The notes: generated by a model from the sequence alone, not told the origin. Positions 25,189 through 35,859 are shown, counted from the stretch's first letter. The stretch is 64,000 nt of DNA from Rapana venosa (GCA_028751875.1 CM054158.1:9356802-9420801), one strand, 5' to 3'. A program made the numbers and translations.

Positions 25189-25915
25189 ATCTGCACACAC
25201 AGGACAGGGCAACCCAACCCAACCCAACCCTGCATCCTATCTGCACACACAGGACAGGGCAACCCAACCCAACCCAACCCTGCGTCCTATCTGCACACAC
25301 AGGACGGGTCAACCCAACCCTGCGTCCTATCTGCACACACAGGACAAGGCAACCCAACCCAACCCAACCTCCTATCTGCACACACAGGACAGGGCAACCC
25401 AACCCAACCCTGCGTCCTATCTGCACACACAGGACAGGGCAACCCAACCCAACCCTGCGTCCTATCTGCACACACAGGATGGGGCAACCCAACCCTGCGT
25501 CCTATCTGCACACACAGGACGGGGCAACCCAACCCAACCCTGCATCCTATCTGCACACACAGGACAGGGCAACCCAACCCAACCCTGCGTCCTATCTGCA
25601 CACACAGGACGGGGCAACCCAACCCAACCCTGCATCCTATCTGCACACACAGGACAGGGCAACCCAACCCAACCCTGCGGCCTATCTGCACACACAGGAC
25701 AGGGCAACCCAACCCAACCCTGCGGCCTATCTGCACACAGACAACAACAACCCAACCTGCTCCTATCTGCCACACAGGAGCGGGCAGCACCCAACCCAAC
25801 CCTGCATCTATCTGCACACACAGGACAGGGCAACCAACCAACCCTGGGGCCTATCTGCACACACAGGACAGGACAAAACCAACACCAAACCCTGCGGCTA
25901 TCTGCACACGACAAC
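25189..25915. repeat. 45-bp minisatellite flanking PAXIP1 exon 18 donor
   Basis: About 15 units with core CCTATCTGCACACACAGGAC and (AACCC)n spacers of variable number. The array reaches to about 20 bp from the exon 18 donor. The long open frames on both strands are repeat artefacts. The AACCCAACCC stretches resemble telomere-like C-rich repeats but are not TTAGGG. Confidence 0.95.
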
Positions 25916-25937
25916 AACAATCTCTCTCTGTCCTCAC

Positions 25938-26072
25938 CTTCTCGTCCCTCATCTTGGTGGTGGTCTTGGCTGACGGCCGTCGCTTCAGCACAGCGCCCCC
26001 TGCACTTTCTATCACCTTCTTCAGCTCTTCCACAGGGGGAATAACTCCAGGAGTGATGTAGAACACAAGGCC
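25938..26072 (-). CDS. PAXIP1: PAXIP1 exon 18 (BRCT6 start)
   Basis: 45 codons, phase 0, acceptor GTGTTTTCCAG and donor GTGAGG. It reads GLVFYITPGVIPPVEELKKV then IESAGGAVLKRRPS, matching YFYITPGICPS…VECAGGKVLSKQPS. Tandem arrays flank it on both sides. Confidence 0.96.
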
Positions 26073-26085
26073 CTGGAAAACACCG

Positions 26086-26865
26086 GTGTCTGGGTGAATT
26101 GTGGAGAGGAAAAAAAATCAACAACAGAAATCACGTCTGGGTGAATTGTGGAGAGGAAAAAAATCAACAACAGAAATCACGTCTGGGTGAATTGTGGAGA
26201 GGAAAAAAATCAACAACAGAGATTATGTCTGGGTGAATTGTGGAGAGGAAAAAAATCAACAACAGAAATCACGTCTGGGTGAATTGTGGAGAGGAAAAAA
26301 ATCAACAACAGAAATCACGTCTGGGTGAATTGTGGAGAGGAAAAAAATCAACAACAGAGATTATGTCTGGGTGAATTGTGGAGAGGAAAAAAATCAACAA
26401 CAGAAATCACGTCTGGGTGAATTGTGGAGAGGGAAAAAAATCAACAACAGAAATCACGTCTGGGTGAATTGTGGAGAGGAAAAAACATCAACAACAGAGA
26501 TTATGTCTGGGTGAATTGTGGAGAGGAAAAAAAAACATCAACAACAGAAATCACGCTGGGTGAATTGTGGAGAGGCAAAAAAAATCAACAACAGAAATTA
26601 TGTCTGGGTGAATTGTGGAGAGGCAAAAAACATCAACAACAGAAATCACGTCTGGGTGAATTGTGGGGAGGAAAAAAATCAACAACAGAAATCACGTCTG
26701 GGTGAATCGTGGAGAGGAAAAAAAAATCAACAACAGAAATCACGTCTGGGTGAATTGTGGAGAGGAAAAAAAAAATCAACAACAGAAATCACGTCTGGGT
26801 GAATTGTGAGGAGAAAAAAACACATCAACAACAGAAATCACGTCTGGGTGAATTGTGGGGAGAAA
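26086..26865. repeat. 46-bp minisatellite upstream of PAXIP1 exon 18 acceptor
   Basis: 17 units with core TCTGGGTGAATTGTGGAGAG, an A6-A9 run and TCAACAACAGAAATCACG. On the PAXIP1 strand each unit reads pyrimidine tract, CTCTCCACAATTCACCCAG, i.e. a 3' splice-site-like motif. The first unit ends about 17 nt from the true acceptor. Confidence 0.95.
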
Positions 26866-27222
26866 GCATGACTGACAACAGAAATCAAACAAATCATCCC
26901 AAACAATCAATCCATGACAAAATCATTCTCTCTGATAGTTATACAGTAGCTGAAAGATCTAAGTGAAAATTTGATTTACGATGGAGAGACATACCTTGCT
27001 AAAGGCAAACATTTCATTCCCTCAAGCAAAACAAAATAATATCAGAAAAAACTGCACCATTCATTATCTGTAAAGTTACGCAGTAGCCACACAGTTGCTG
27101 AGAATTTCTTTGTTCTGTTAGGTGCAAACTTTGGCCCAAGTCTGACATTCTTGCACAGCAAAATTCAGACCATTTTTGGCGGGGTGAAAGGAGGAGGGGG
27201 GTTGTAATGAATAGACTGTTAC

Positions 27223-27314
27223 CTGAAAATGTGCAGTCTTGCTTTGCGTAAACTCCTGGAGATTGCAGCCCACCCCCTCTCCGCTGCTCGTCCCTCAACG
27301 TACTTCTCCTCCAT
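27223..27314 (-). CDS. PAXIP1: PAXIP1 exon 17 (BRCT5-BRCT6), frame-disrupted
   Basis: 92 nt between acceptor GTGCAATGCAG and donor GTAACA. The length fits the phases of exons 16 and 18. The expected frame is interrupted by TGA after six codons. Homology starts in another frame (EEKYVEGRAAERG, cf. DEQNYILRDAEAE) and returns to the expected one at NLQEFTQSKTAHFQ. This needs one extra base near the start and one missing base in the later G5 run. Assembly indels are the simplest explanation. Confidence 0.7.
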
Positions 27315-27369
27315 CTGCATTGCACACAACACAACCAATGGTAAAGTAAAACCGGTTCCGCTTTTCCGG

Positions 27370-27712
27370 AAGAGGGTTGCTCACTTTTCACATCCTGATT
27401 TTCCTTCAACTACAACTTGGATGTTATCTCACCAGGAGTGCATCATACTTGTACTGTTGCTCACTTTTCACATCCTGATTTTCTTCACACTACGAAGCTT
27501 GGGAGTTATCTCTACTCAGGAGTGCATCATACTCTGTACTGTTGCTCACTTTTCACATCCTGATTTTCTTCACACTACGAAGCTTGGGAGTTATCTCTAC
27601 TCAGGAGTGCATCATACTCTGTACTGTTGCTCACTTTTCACATCCTGATTTTCTTCACACTACGAAGCTTGGGAGTTATCTCTACTCAGGAGTGCATCAT
27701 ACTCTGTACTGG
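27370..27712. repeat. 85-bp tandem repeat, ~4 copies
   Basis: Units contain TTGCTCACTTTTCACATCCT, ACTACGAAGCTTGGGAG and CAGGAGTGCATCATACT. The array begins about 55 bp upstream of the exon 17 acceptor. Confidence 0.94.
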
Positions 27713-28110
27713 CACAGGCCACAAGCTTTTCCAGTCACGGATGTAGGCTAAATGCCAAGGCCTACATTACAAAGCTATTATGCTTTGTATAGTTACTTTG
27801 ACATTGTCTTCAACCATGACAAACCCTCTTAGCGCGACACCCTGCACCCTCCTTTAAAGGAAAAACCCTCTGAAGTCGGAATGTGGGAGCCTGCGTGGTG
27901 AGGTACTTGAAAACAAAAATGCATGGCAACATCTGAAAACAAAAATGCATGCCAACATCTGAAAACAAAAATGCATGCCAACATCTCATCCCCCGAGTGC
28001 TTGCAGTCTTACAGTCACATTCCTAGGTGGGCTGACTGAGAGTGCATGGTTTGAGTGGCCCTCACGTCACGCTGAGGAAAACACACAGCGGCTGCACAGC
28101 GGGCATCTCC
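27713..28110. mobile_element. Dispersed repeat of unknown class, uninterrupted copy
   Basis: Shares ordered blocks with sequence on both sides of the piggyBac-like copy at 38723-39829: TGCCAAGGCCTA, TTGCCTTCAGCCA-like sequence, CCTGCACCCTCCTTTAA, CCTCTGAAG, GAGGTACTTGAAAA and TTCCTAGGTGGG. A 26-bp triplication (GAAAACAAAAATGCATG) lies inside at 27905-27985. The element type is unknown. Confidence 0.65.
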
Positions 28111-28447
28111 CTCAGACGGGGTCTGCACTTAGCACCGTCATCAACAGGGGCCTGTGTGTGTGTGGGTGTGTGTGTGGGCGTGCTGGATCACAGCAGCGCT
28201 CTGACCACACAGTCATGCAGGGCCTTTTCCAGTCAGTGGCCTTGCAACAGATCAACAGCAGTAACTCCCTGTGGGCAGCACACTGCAGGTGCAACAGAAG
28301 AGATGAGAGCAAGTAAGAAAAAAAAAGCAGAAAAAAAAGCAGAAAAAAAAGGGAAAAAAAAAGAGAGCAAGTAAGAGAAGGGCTGGAGTGCACAGAAAAT
28401 CAGGTTGTCCAAGATAAACAAATATAAACAAGTACAACCCATATTTT

Positions 28448-29076
28448 TTAACTCATTCATTTTTTAACTCTCTCCTTCACTGTGACGTAGCTTCGGAAGA
28501 ATTGTGAATTTTTTAAAATACACTAAGTGATGTTCAACTCAAGGGAAAGTACTCTGGCAGTAGAGCAATCATTCAGTTACTTTCTTTGACCATAAGCTTG
28601 CCTAGTTTGTGTCTGTTGGCTAATTTTGTTTGATTTGTCAACAAGTGATATCTTTGGGATTTCAGCCTCTCCAGTGTTATGATTCTTTAAAAAAAAAATC
28701 TGTTGTACAAAAAGTGACATCAGATGGATTCATCCAGCTGCAGGGAACTTTACTTTGGTGAAAAATCATCCCATTGCTTCAAGGGGGCTAGTTGATGAAC
28801 AGATCAAGCCATGTAAGATACGCAGCCCTAATTTTCAAAACTTTTTATTTTTCAGCATTCAGTGACATATTTTGAAAATTTGTAAAAAATAAATACAGTC
28901 ATCTATTGAAAAACTGTAAAACAATCTCAAAAGTAGACATAATAAACTTTTCAATGATGTATAATGTGTATGTCATTATTATGCTGGGTAAGTCTGCTGA
29001 ATTTTTCAAATATAGCCAAAATCACACGTCACCATAAAATGGCGGGATCCATTTCACTGCGACTCCAATGAGTTAA
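28448..29076. mobile_element. TTAA-flanked MITE (family D)
   Basis: A 629-bp AT-rich element bounded by TTAA with terminal inverted repeat TTAACTCATT / AATGAGTTAA. There is no coding sequence. Termini and target site fit piggyBac-type or other TTAA-targeting nonautonomous elements. Confidence 0.6.
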
Positions 29077-29089
29077 TCACAGTCTGTCA

Positions 29090-29310
29090 CATAACACACA
29101 CAAGCTTAAATTTTTCATAAACTACAAAAAGAAGAAAAAACCCCAACCACCCCCAAATAAGACAACAAAATCAAACACACAGAACCCAACCCAAGTCAAT
29201 AACCTGGGACTAATTTTCTCTGTCAGAAGCTGCAGAGATTTGAACCTGCGACTTCATAGAGCTATGGGAATAAGTCAGCAGTCTTAACCACTGAGCCCTA
29301 CATAGATATC
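29090..29310 (-). mobile_element. tRNA-derived SINE head, - orientation
   Basis: The - strand reads GGGCTCAGTGGTTAAGACTG (A-box-like) and GCAGGTTCAAATCTCTGC (B-box-like), as in tRNA-derived SINE promoters. An AT-rich tail follows. It lies just downstream of exon 16. Confidence 0.6.
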
Positions 29311-29352
29311 AAAACACAAAACAGGGAAAAAGAGGATGGTGGTGGGCCTGAC

Positions 29353-29521
29353 CGAGGAACCTGCTCTGCAGGGAGGACTCCTCCAGCCACTCCTTGGTGA
29401 CGATGTGCTGGGCCACGTTGATGGCGTGGAAAAACTTGATGGTGCGCGTCAGCTTCTGCGACACCAGGTGACTGCAATGCTGGGGGTTCTCCGTCACGTG
29501 GCCTCCCAGCTTCTCCGCTAT
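29353..29521 (-). CDS. PAXIP1: PAXIP1 exon 16 (BRCT5 core)
   Basis: 169 nt, phase 0 in and phase 1 out, acceptor GTGATACCAG and donor GTCAGG. It reads IAEKLGGHVTENPQHCSHLV, SQKLTRTIKFFHAINVAQHI and VTKEWLEESSLQSRFL, a close match to GGEVAESAQKCTHLIASKV…HIVTPEWLEE. This half of the BRCT5-6 pair belongs to the phospho-H2AX-binding module in vertebrates. Confidence 0.96.
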
Positions 29522-29525
29522 CTGG

Positions 29526-30135
29526 TATCACACACACACACACCACCAATACCATCGTCAGAACAATCCGATAACACACACACCACCAATACCATTGTCA
29601 GAACAATCCGATAACACACCCACCACCAATACCATTGTCAGAACAATCCGATAACACACCCACCAGTGACATCATCAGAACAATCCGATAACACACCCAC
29701 CAGTGACATCATCAGAACAATCCGATAACACACCCACCAGTGACATCATCAGAACAATCCGATAACACACCCACCAGTGACATCATCAGAACAATCCGAT
29801 AACACACCCACCAGTAACATCATCAGAGCAATTCAACAACACACCCACCAGTAACATCATCAGAGCAATATGCTAACACACCCACCACTAACATCGTCAG
29901 AACAATATGCTAACACACCCACCAGCAACATCACCAGAACAATATGCTAACACACCCACCAGTGACATCATCAGAACAATATGCTAACACACCCACCAGT
30001 AACATCATCAGAACAATATGCTAACACACCCACCAGTAACATCATCAGAACAATATGCTTACACACCCATTAACAACATTGTCTAAATGATCTGATAAAA
30101 CACCTAGCAATAACATCATCACAACAATCCAATAA
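29526..30135. repeat. 37-bp minisatellite upstream of PAXIP1 exon 16 acceptor
   Basis: About 16 units of ACACCCACCAGTGACATCAT plus CAGAACAATCCGATA. The array starts within 5-10 bp of the exon 16 acceptor through a CA run. Confidence 0.94.
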
Positions 30136-30313
30136 CACATCCAACATCGTCAGAACAATGATCAAGAGCAGAGAAAGAGAAGGGGGGGTGATGGTAGGGG
30201 AGTGAAAGAAGAAACAACAACCATTCTTTTCCCTCCCCAGTTCGTCCTGACTTTTTTTGGGCGCATATTTTTCTTCCAGATAGACTGTCGGCTTCCTTTC
30301 TGACGACGGCATC

Positions 30314-30520
30314 TCAGAGGAGCAGCAAGCTGGGGCCAGTGTTGTCAGACCTGTCTGCAGGAATGTTTACAGCCAAGAGAGGCAGGGCTGGCCCACAACC
30401 AACCACATAATGCAAAGTCTCATCTAAAATGGGACTGGAGTTGGCATGACTCGAACCCCTGACCCTAAGTTCAAACAACACCATCCACTCCTGGCCCCAA
30501 CGACCAGCCTTCACTTGTCA
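30314..30520 (-). mobile_element. tRNA-derived SINE fragment, - orientation
   Basis: The - strand reads GGCCAGGAGTGGATGGTGTT and GGGTCAGGGGTTCGAGTCAT, A-box/B-box-like motifs of a tRNA-related SINE head. The body is degraded. Confidence 0.5.
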
Positions 30521-31411
30521 CTGTCAGCCACACTCTATGGTAGAGACAATCACCTTGTTGCCACTGTCAGCCACTCTCATATGGATTCTTATGCTGGTTT
30601 GGTTGTCTGAATGTAAAAAACAAGAACGTATTGAGGAAAGTTGTGAATATATGTGGAAAGATTGTTGGAGAAAAGCAAAAGACGCTAAATTCCATGAAAA
30701 TCAGATGACTAAAAAAAGCTAAAGGCATTTCCACTGACGAAACCCACGTGCTTTCACAACACTATGCATTGCTTCCATCTGTCAGCAAGATTCTGACTGC
30801 CAAAATCAAAACAAACAGAACCAAAAAATTTTATTCAACAATCAATTCACTTAAACCGACTGTTAAACTTAACCCCCCAAAAAAACACAACAACCAAACA
30901 AACCCAAACAACAACAACAGGGTTCATACAAATCATCAGATAACAGCAGTGCGATGAATAGCCTCTGGAGAGAGGGGGGAGAGAGAGAGAGTAGGGGTGG
31001 GGGGGGAGGGAAGAGAGTGTGCATGTATAGTTTTATATAAAGTACCAGGCAAAAGAATAAATCTGAGCTGTGATAGGGTGAAGGGAAATATGTTAAACTT
31101 TTTTTAATCAAAGTGTATTTGTCATGTTTTTTTTTTAATGTGAAGTTACTTATATATCTGTATTGATTGTGCTGATGATTTGTTTCTGAGATGTGTTAGG
31201 AATTATGTATGTGTTGTGGTTTTGCTTTGTACGCTTACCGTTTACTGGTGTGATGGCGCGCGGGGGTGTGTGTGTGTGTGTGTTGTGTGTATGTATGGAT
31301 GGGTGGTGTGGTCTGTATTGTATGTGTGCGGTTGTGTGTGTGTGCGGTGTTGTGTGACGTCAGATTGTTGTCCTTTTAAAATCTGTATTTCTTATCTGTA
31401 TGTTTAACAAT

Positions 31412-32966
31412 CAGGGTTCAACAGACTTGGTGGAAAATTCAGGGCCTTTGAGGCTTGTAGGGGCCATTTTCAAATTAGGGACAACCGCGGGCCCCTCAAG
31501 TACACCCTTTTACCATTTATTGTGATAACCATTTACTCATGTAAGCAAAGTCTCCTTGCTAAACTGCATGTGGATACGATTATTGACATAAATGTCAACT
31601 TCAGTTCTAGAAAAATGTTTTTCAACATAAACCACAAGAATTAAACCTCAAGTACAACTTCAAGATGTTAATGGAAGTCTCCATGTCTTACACCAACAAA
31701 AGTAAAACAGAAAATAATGTTCCTTGATTTATTAAATCGTTGTTTTTTCAAAACAATCTAGCAAAGTGAACTTAAAGGATCTCAGATTTCAACCTACAAA
31801 ATAATTCTGAGTGAACTAAGTTCCTTGTTATTATAATCAAAGATACAGATGTTTACCGGTAACTAGAACTGGAATAATAACAATACCCTCCACACAGTCA
31901 ATGCCTCTTCCCAAATTCTGCTCCTTTATATCAATCTCAACAATGCATAACGTGCACAGCTATCACACCACCACCATGCACACACCACAACAACACACGA
32001 CACAAGCAAGTGCACAAAGATGAGGAAGACAGAGAAAGAGGTTGCTGAACGCAAGTTCTCTTGAATATAATACATACAAGTCCCGTATCGTCAATGCAGA
32101 CTGAGTGGTAGGCCTAACACTGCTTGAAAAGGTGCCACACCCTCTCCCCATATTGTTGTTTTTTTTTAAATCAAGTCTGCCAATCAACTGAATAAGTTGC
32201 GAATGTTAAAGTAAAGTCAAATGAACCGACCACGTTGAGCAGTGGAAAATATGTCAAATGGCTGCATTCTGACTTGCTTATGAACTGGATTGTTTCTGTA
32301 TGACTTCTGCAGGAAATCGTGGAAATCCCCCTCAAATAAAGAACAGATTTGCTACAGGTTTTATTGTTTTCCCATTCTGACACCCGAATGTATCACTGAC
32401 TGCCATTTTGTAAACTGCGCATGCGCACACGAGAAAAAATAGGCCTTGCTATTTACAGCACAGCTGTGCTAAAATTGAAAAATCTTGTAGAGAAGGACTT
32501 AAGCGCAGTAAACAGAAAACTGGTATTTTTCGACTCATAATCACAGTTCCATAGTTTAGCATCATTTTCCGAAGAAATTACGGACATACCATAGGGGTAG
32601 GTAGTCCTTCGCTTAAAAAAATAACTGGTAAAAGCAAGCGTATATATATATATATGCGCTTTCAATGGGGGCAATTTGCCTCCTTTGGCAAAATAGGTGA
32701 CGCAATGTGAATACCAGATGACAGGCATTCTATCGGCGATAATACGATCTTTGGACACCCTTATTGCTTTCATTTCTCACAAGTTTTATTTTGTATATTT
32801 GTTTCATCTATATTTCAACAGAAACTCTCACTCATGGTTCCCAGTTTTAGGGCTTTTTAGGGCCTCCAAGGCCATAGGTCTCATTTTTAGGGCTTTTTAG
32901 GGGCCTTATTTTGGATCTTCAAAAATCAGGGCCTTTTAGGGCTTTTAAAGATTTGTACGAACCCTG
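31412..32966. mobile_element. Nonautonomous hAT-like DNA transposon, 1555 bp
   Basis: Left end CAGGGTTCAACAGACTTGG; right end, reverse complement, CAGGGTTCGTACAAATCTTT. Subterminal GGGCCTTT/AGGGCCT blocks are repeated several times inside each end. Flanks carry a perfect 5-bp direct repeat ACAAT (31407-31411 and 32967-32971). No transposase frame was recognised. The CAGGG terminus and 5-bp duplication fit a hAT clade with 5-bp target duplications; other superfamilies are not excluded. Confidence 0.7.
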
Positions 32967-33461
32967 ACAATGCATGCTGTGTAATTATAATTTTAAAATG
33001 TCTCTCCTAATTTCTCTAGTTGAGACATTAAAGTATTCTTAAGTCTCGAGTCTCTATGGTAGAGACAATTACCAGATCCAGCCTTCAGCAAACTACAGGT
33101 TCTGAAGTGCCTGGCTGCTTGTGACCCTGTTTCAAGAGGGAGAAATAGTTAAAACAACAACAACAACCCCATCCATCTAAGACACTGCCTATGCTACCAA
33201 TGATAGAAGTGAGGGACTCCCCAGGCTGGATGTCAGTGAGTATGGCTGTCATCTTGTCACAATGAGTAAGGACGGTGTGTACTTGGCATGACCCTGAGGT
33301 CAGCAGCCTACCATTCATGGCACAGAAATATGAGGTAAAGATTCTAAAGACTGCGCCCAACAATTAACACAACGTTGAATCAACTTAAAGATGTTGACTT
33401 TCAACAAAAATAAATATATTTTCTTTCCCCATCACAACAAAACTTATCATATTTTCTGAGT

Positions 33462-34803
33462 TTAACCCTAGTGGCGAGGTTCCCGGTATAATCTGGTAAT
33501 GGCGGGTCTAAGCTGTGTGGCGGATCCTGGAATATTCCGGGATGACGTACGTGATCGTAACTGAAAGCTCACTTTGGCTTTCAAAGGTCAGCCAATGAAT
33601 GTTAAGACCATTGTAGGGCCGCAGAAAGGGGTGAAAGTCGTTTGACAAACACAAGCAACTTCGGATGAGACTATAAACCGAGGTCCTGTGTGCGAACGCA
33701 CGCAGAACATCTTGCGCACACGTAAAATCCTGTTCCGCTTTTCGTAAGAGTAGGCCATTGTGTGCTGGTGGGAACAGATGACAATTGACAAAACCGCATA
33801 CACACGGGGACTTGATGTAAAAAAGCACATAAGTGCTTATTCCATTATCCTCTATATAAAAGAATAAAATAAAATAAAATAAAAATAAAATAAAAGAATC
33901 TGATTGGTTAAGAGTGGTTTTTGGGGGTTTTTTCTCGGACTAGCCGAGATCGTCTTCAACAAAAATGGCAGCCAGCGTTTGTACCAGAATTTCTTCAAGC
34001 ATTTTTAAAGTTTTTTTGCAATATTGACAGTAAGGAGTTTAAGAGGCTGGATGTGGTTGAATTAAACAATTAGAGAGACAATGAGGTAAGGATTGTGGAA
34101 TATTTTTGATTAACATGGTAAAAATTGATCGTGATCGGACTGAATTGAGCGGTGCTAGTTTTGCTGGATGGACTTTTTCGCTACTCGGCGATTTCGACGT
34201 CACAGATTGTTTTACTTTATTTTGACTCAACGAGGCTTCGAAATAACTGTTGTTGAGTCAAATTGCTATGCTGCCGAGTACTTTGCATCACATGAAATCA
34301 AGCGATCTTTGTATTTTCGTGATAGAAAGCCAACCCTTCGCACATTCCGCCATGACGGTCGCGATGGCATTGATCCTTTCGCTGAACTTTTCCGAGTATT
34401 TGATGACCGATAAAGCAATACAAACTCCTTATTTTTTCAAAACTAATGTCAAGAAATGGTATTAACCCTAAACATGACATTTATGCACCGCAAGAACTTT
34501 GCTTATCGTGTTAAAATCGATCCGGGGCCCTGACGGTGCAACAGTGATCTGTAGTGCGCACACGATTAAAAAATTGTTTTTAAAAACATAATCATAAACA
34601 CTACACACTATTATAAAATTACACTTATTTAAAAGCATATTATTTGTTCTTTCCAGTGATTTATAGCTTTACACATTTAATTCAGTTTTATATATCAATA
34701 TCAAGGGTTGTTTGAGCCCACCCTGCTCCAAAACAATGCTAGCCAATGTTAATTCAGCCAAAAGAGAGTGAGCTTGTTGCTGTCTATTCAGCGCTACCAG
34801 GGT
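33462..34803 (+). mobile_element. piggyBac-like element family A, copy 1
   Basis: Left end TTAACCCTAGTGGCG; right end GCGCTACCAGGG next to a TTAA-related site. Reverse-complemented, the right end reads TTAACCCTGGTAGCGC, about 14 of 16 matching the left end. It is about 235 bp longer than copies 2-4 because a 5'-truncated SINE sits inside (33653-33893). A short frame at 34168-34413 reads FEITVVESNCYAAEYFASHE. The right end has been amplified into the 54-bp array that follows. Confidence 0.85.
33653..33893 (+). mobile_element. 5'-truncated SINE nested in piggyBac-like copy 1
   Basis: Starts at the core CGGATGAGACTATAAACCGA, continues to CATACACACGGGGAC and AGCACATAAGTGCTTATTCC, and ends in an (AAATA)n tail. 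Copies 2-4 of the host element lack it and read CAAGCAACGAAGAATCTGAT across the site. Confidence 0.85.
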
Positions 34804-35240
34804 TGTTAATTCAGCCAAAAGAGAGTGAGCTTGTTGCTGTCTATTCAGCGCTACCAGGGTTAATTCAGCCAAAAGAGAGTGAGCTTGTTGCTGTCTATTC
34901 AGCGCTACCAGGGTTAATTCAGCCAAAAGAGAGTGAGCTTGTTGCTGTCTATTCAGCGCTACCAGGGTTAATTCAGCCAAAAGAGAGTGAGCTTGTTGCT
35001 GTCTATCCAGCGCTACCAGGGTTAATTCAGCCAAAAGAGAGTGAGCTTGTTGCTGTCTATTCAGCGCTACCAGGGTTAATTCAGCCAAAAGAGAGTGAGC
35101 TTGTTGCTGTCTATCCAGCGCTACCAGGGTTAATTCAGCCAACAGAGAGTGAGCTTGTTGCTGTCTATTCAGCGCTACCAGGGTTAATTCAGCCAAAAGA
35201 GAGTGAGCTTGTTGCTGTCTATCCAGCGCTACCAGGGTAA
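34748..35240. repeat. 9 x 54-bp minisatellite derived from piggyBac-like 3' end
   Basis: Nine units of 54 bp containing TTAATTCAGCCAAAAGAGAG, TGAGCTTGTTGCTGTCTATT and CAGCGCTACCAGGG, which is the terminal 54 bp of family A. A unit of 18 codons without stops keeps both strands open. It ends about 36 bp from the PAXIP1 exon 15 donor. Confidence 0.95.
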
Positions 35241-35275
35241 AGAAGAAAAGCGAGACACAGGGTGCTGTGACTGAC

Positions 35276-35354
35276 CGCTGTGAGGCGTTTGACGACAGAG
35301 CGACAGTAGCCGGTGAAGATGATGCGGGGCACACAACTGTCCTTTGGAGGAGGG
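35276..35354 (-). CDS. PAXIP1: PAXIP1 exon 15 (BRCT5 start)
   Basis: Donor GTCAGT, phase 0 out. It reads PPPKDSCVPRIIFTGYCRSV then VKRLTA, matching [20 protein letters not shown] of BRCT5. Two acceptors fit the frame: GAGGACAG at 35355 (used here; 79 nt) and AAAGGACAG at 35337 (61 nt). Confidence 0.85.
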
Positions 35355-35859
35355 CTGTCCTCGTCACACCTTCAACAGCAAGCAGGCAAGCATTGGTCCT
35401 CATGGCTGAACCATATATTAACAAGGGGAAGACAAAATCATAACAACCACACACAAAAACCAATAACAACAAAACCCTCACGAGGAATCTACACAGTAAT
35501 AAATCAGGCTTATAGAGAATAAACAGGAGCAGCAACAAACCAGCTATTGCAACCCCCCCCCCCCCCCTAAAAAAAACAAACAACAAAAACAACAACAAAA
35601 CTAAGGGAAAATAGTGAGCTTGAGCAAGGAAGGACAATTTTGGGCAACGAACAACGAGGTCAAGAAAACAAAGAAGACCTCTCACTCAACTTTGATCATT
35701 TTTCCCCCTGTCCTTTGTCGTTATCAACATTATGGCAGAGATGGCTGAAAAACAGCCAGATCTTAGAACATCATCTTTTCATCTTGTTGCTGTGGTTGTG
35801 ATTATGTTTATGCCCCAGTGAAGATTTCTGATTCAAGGCCTGGTCTTTTCATCTGCTCT

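Noticed and set aside
25189..25915. Telomeric repeat tract
   Set aside because: AACCC runs are parts of a 45-bp unit with other sequence, not TTAGGG arrays.
25119..26061. Two long + strand frames of PICTHRTGQPNPT-type repeats
   Set aside because: Repeat-driven and overlapping the real PAXIP1 exon 18 on the other strand.
29240..29308. tRNA gene (A and B boxes on - strand)
   Set aside because: The stems do not form a complete cloverleaf and an A/T-rich SINE body follows; better explained as a SINE head. The same holds for 38190-38254 and 60090-60176.
34669..35685. 338-residue - strand frame with nine LTLVALNRQQQAHSLLAE units
   Set aside because: It overlaps PAXIP1 exon 15 in a different frame and arises from the transposon-end minisatellite. 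Kept as a finding about the repeat, not as a gene.
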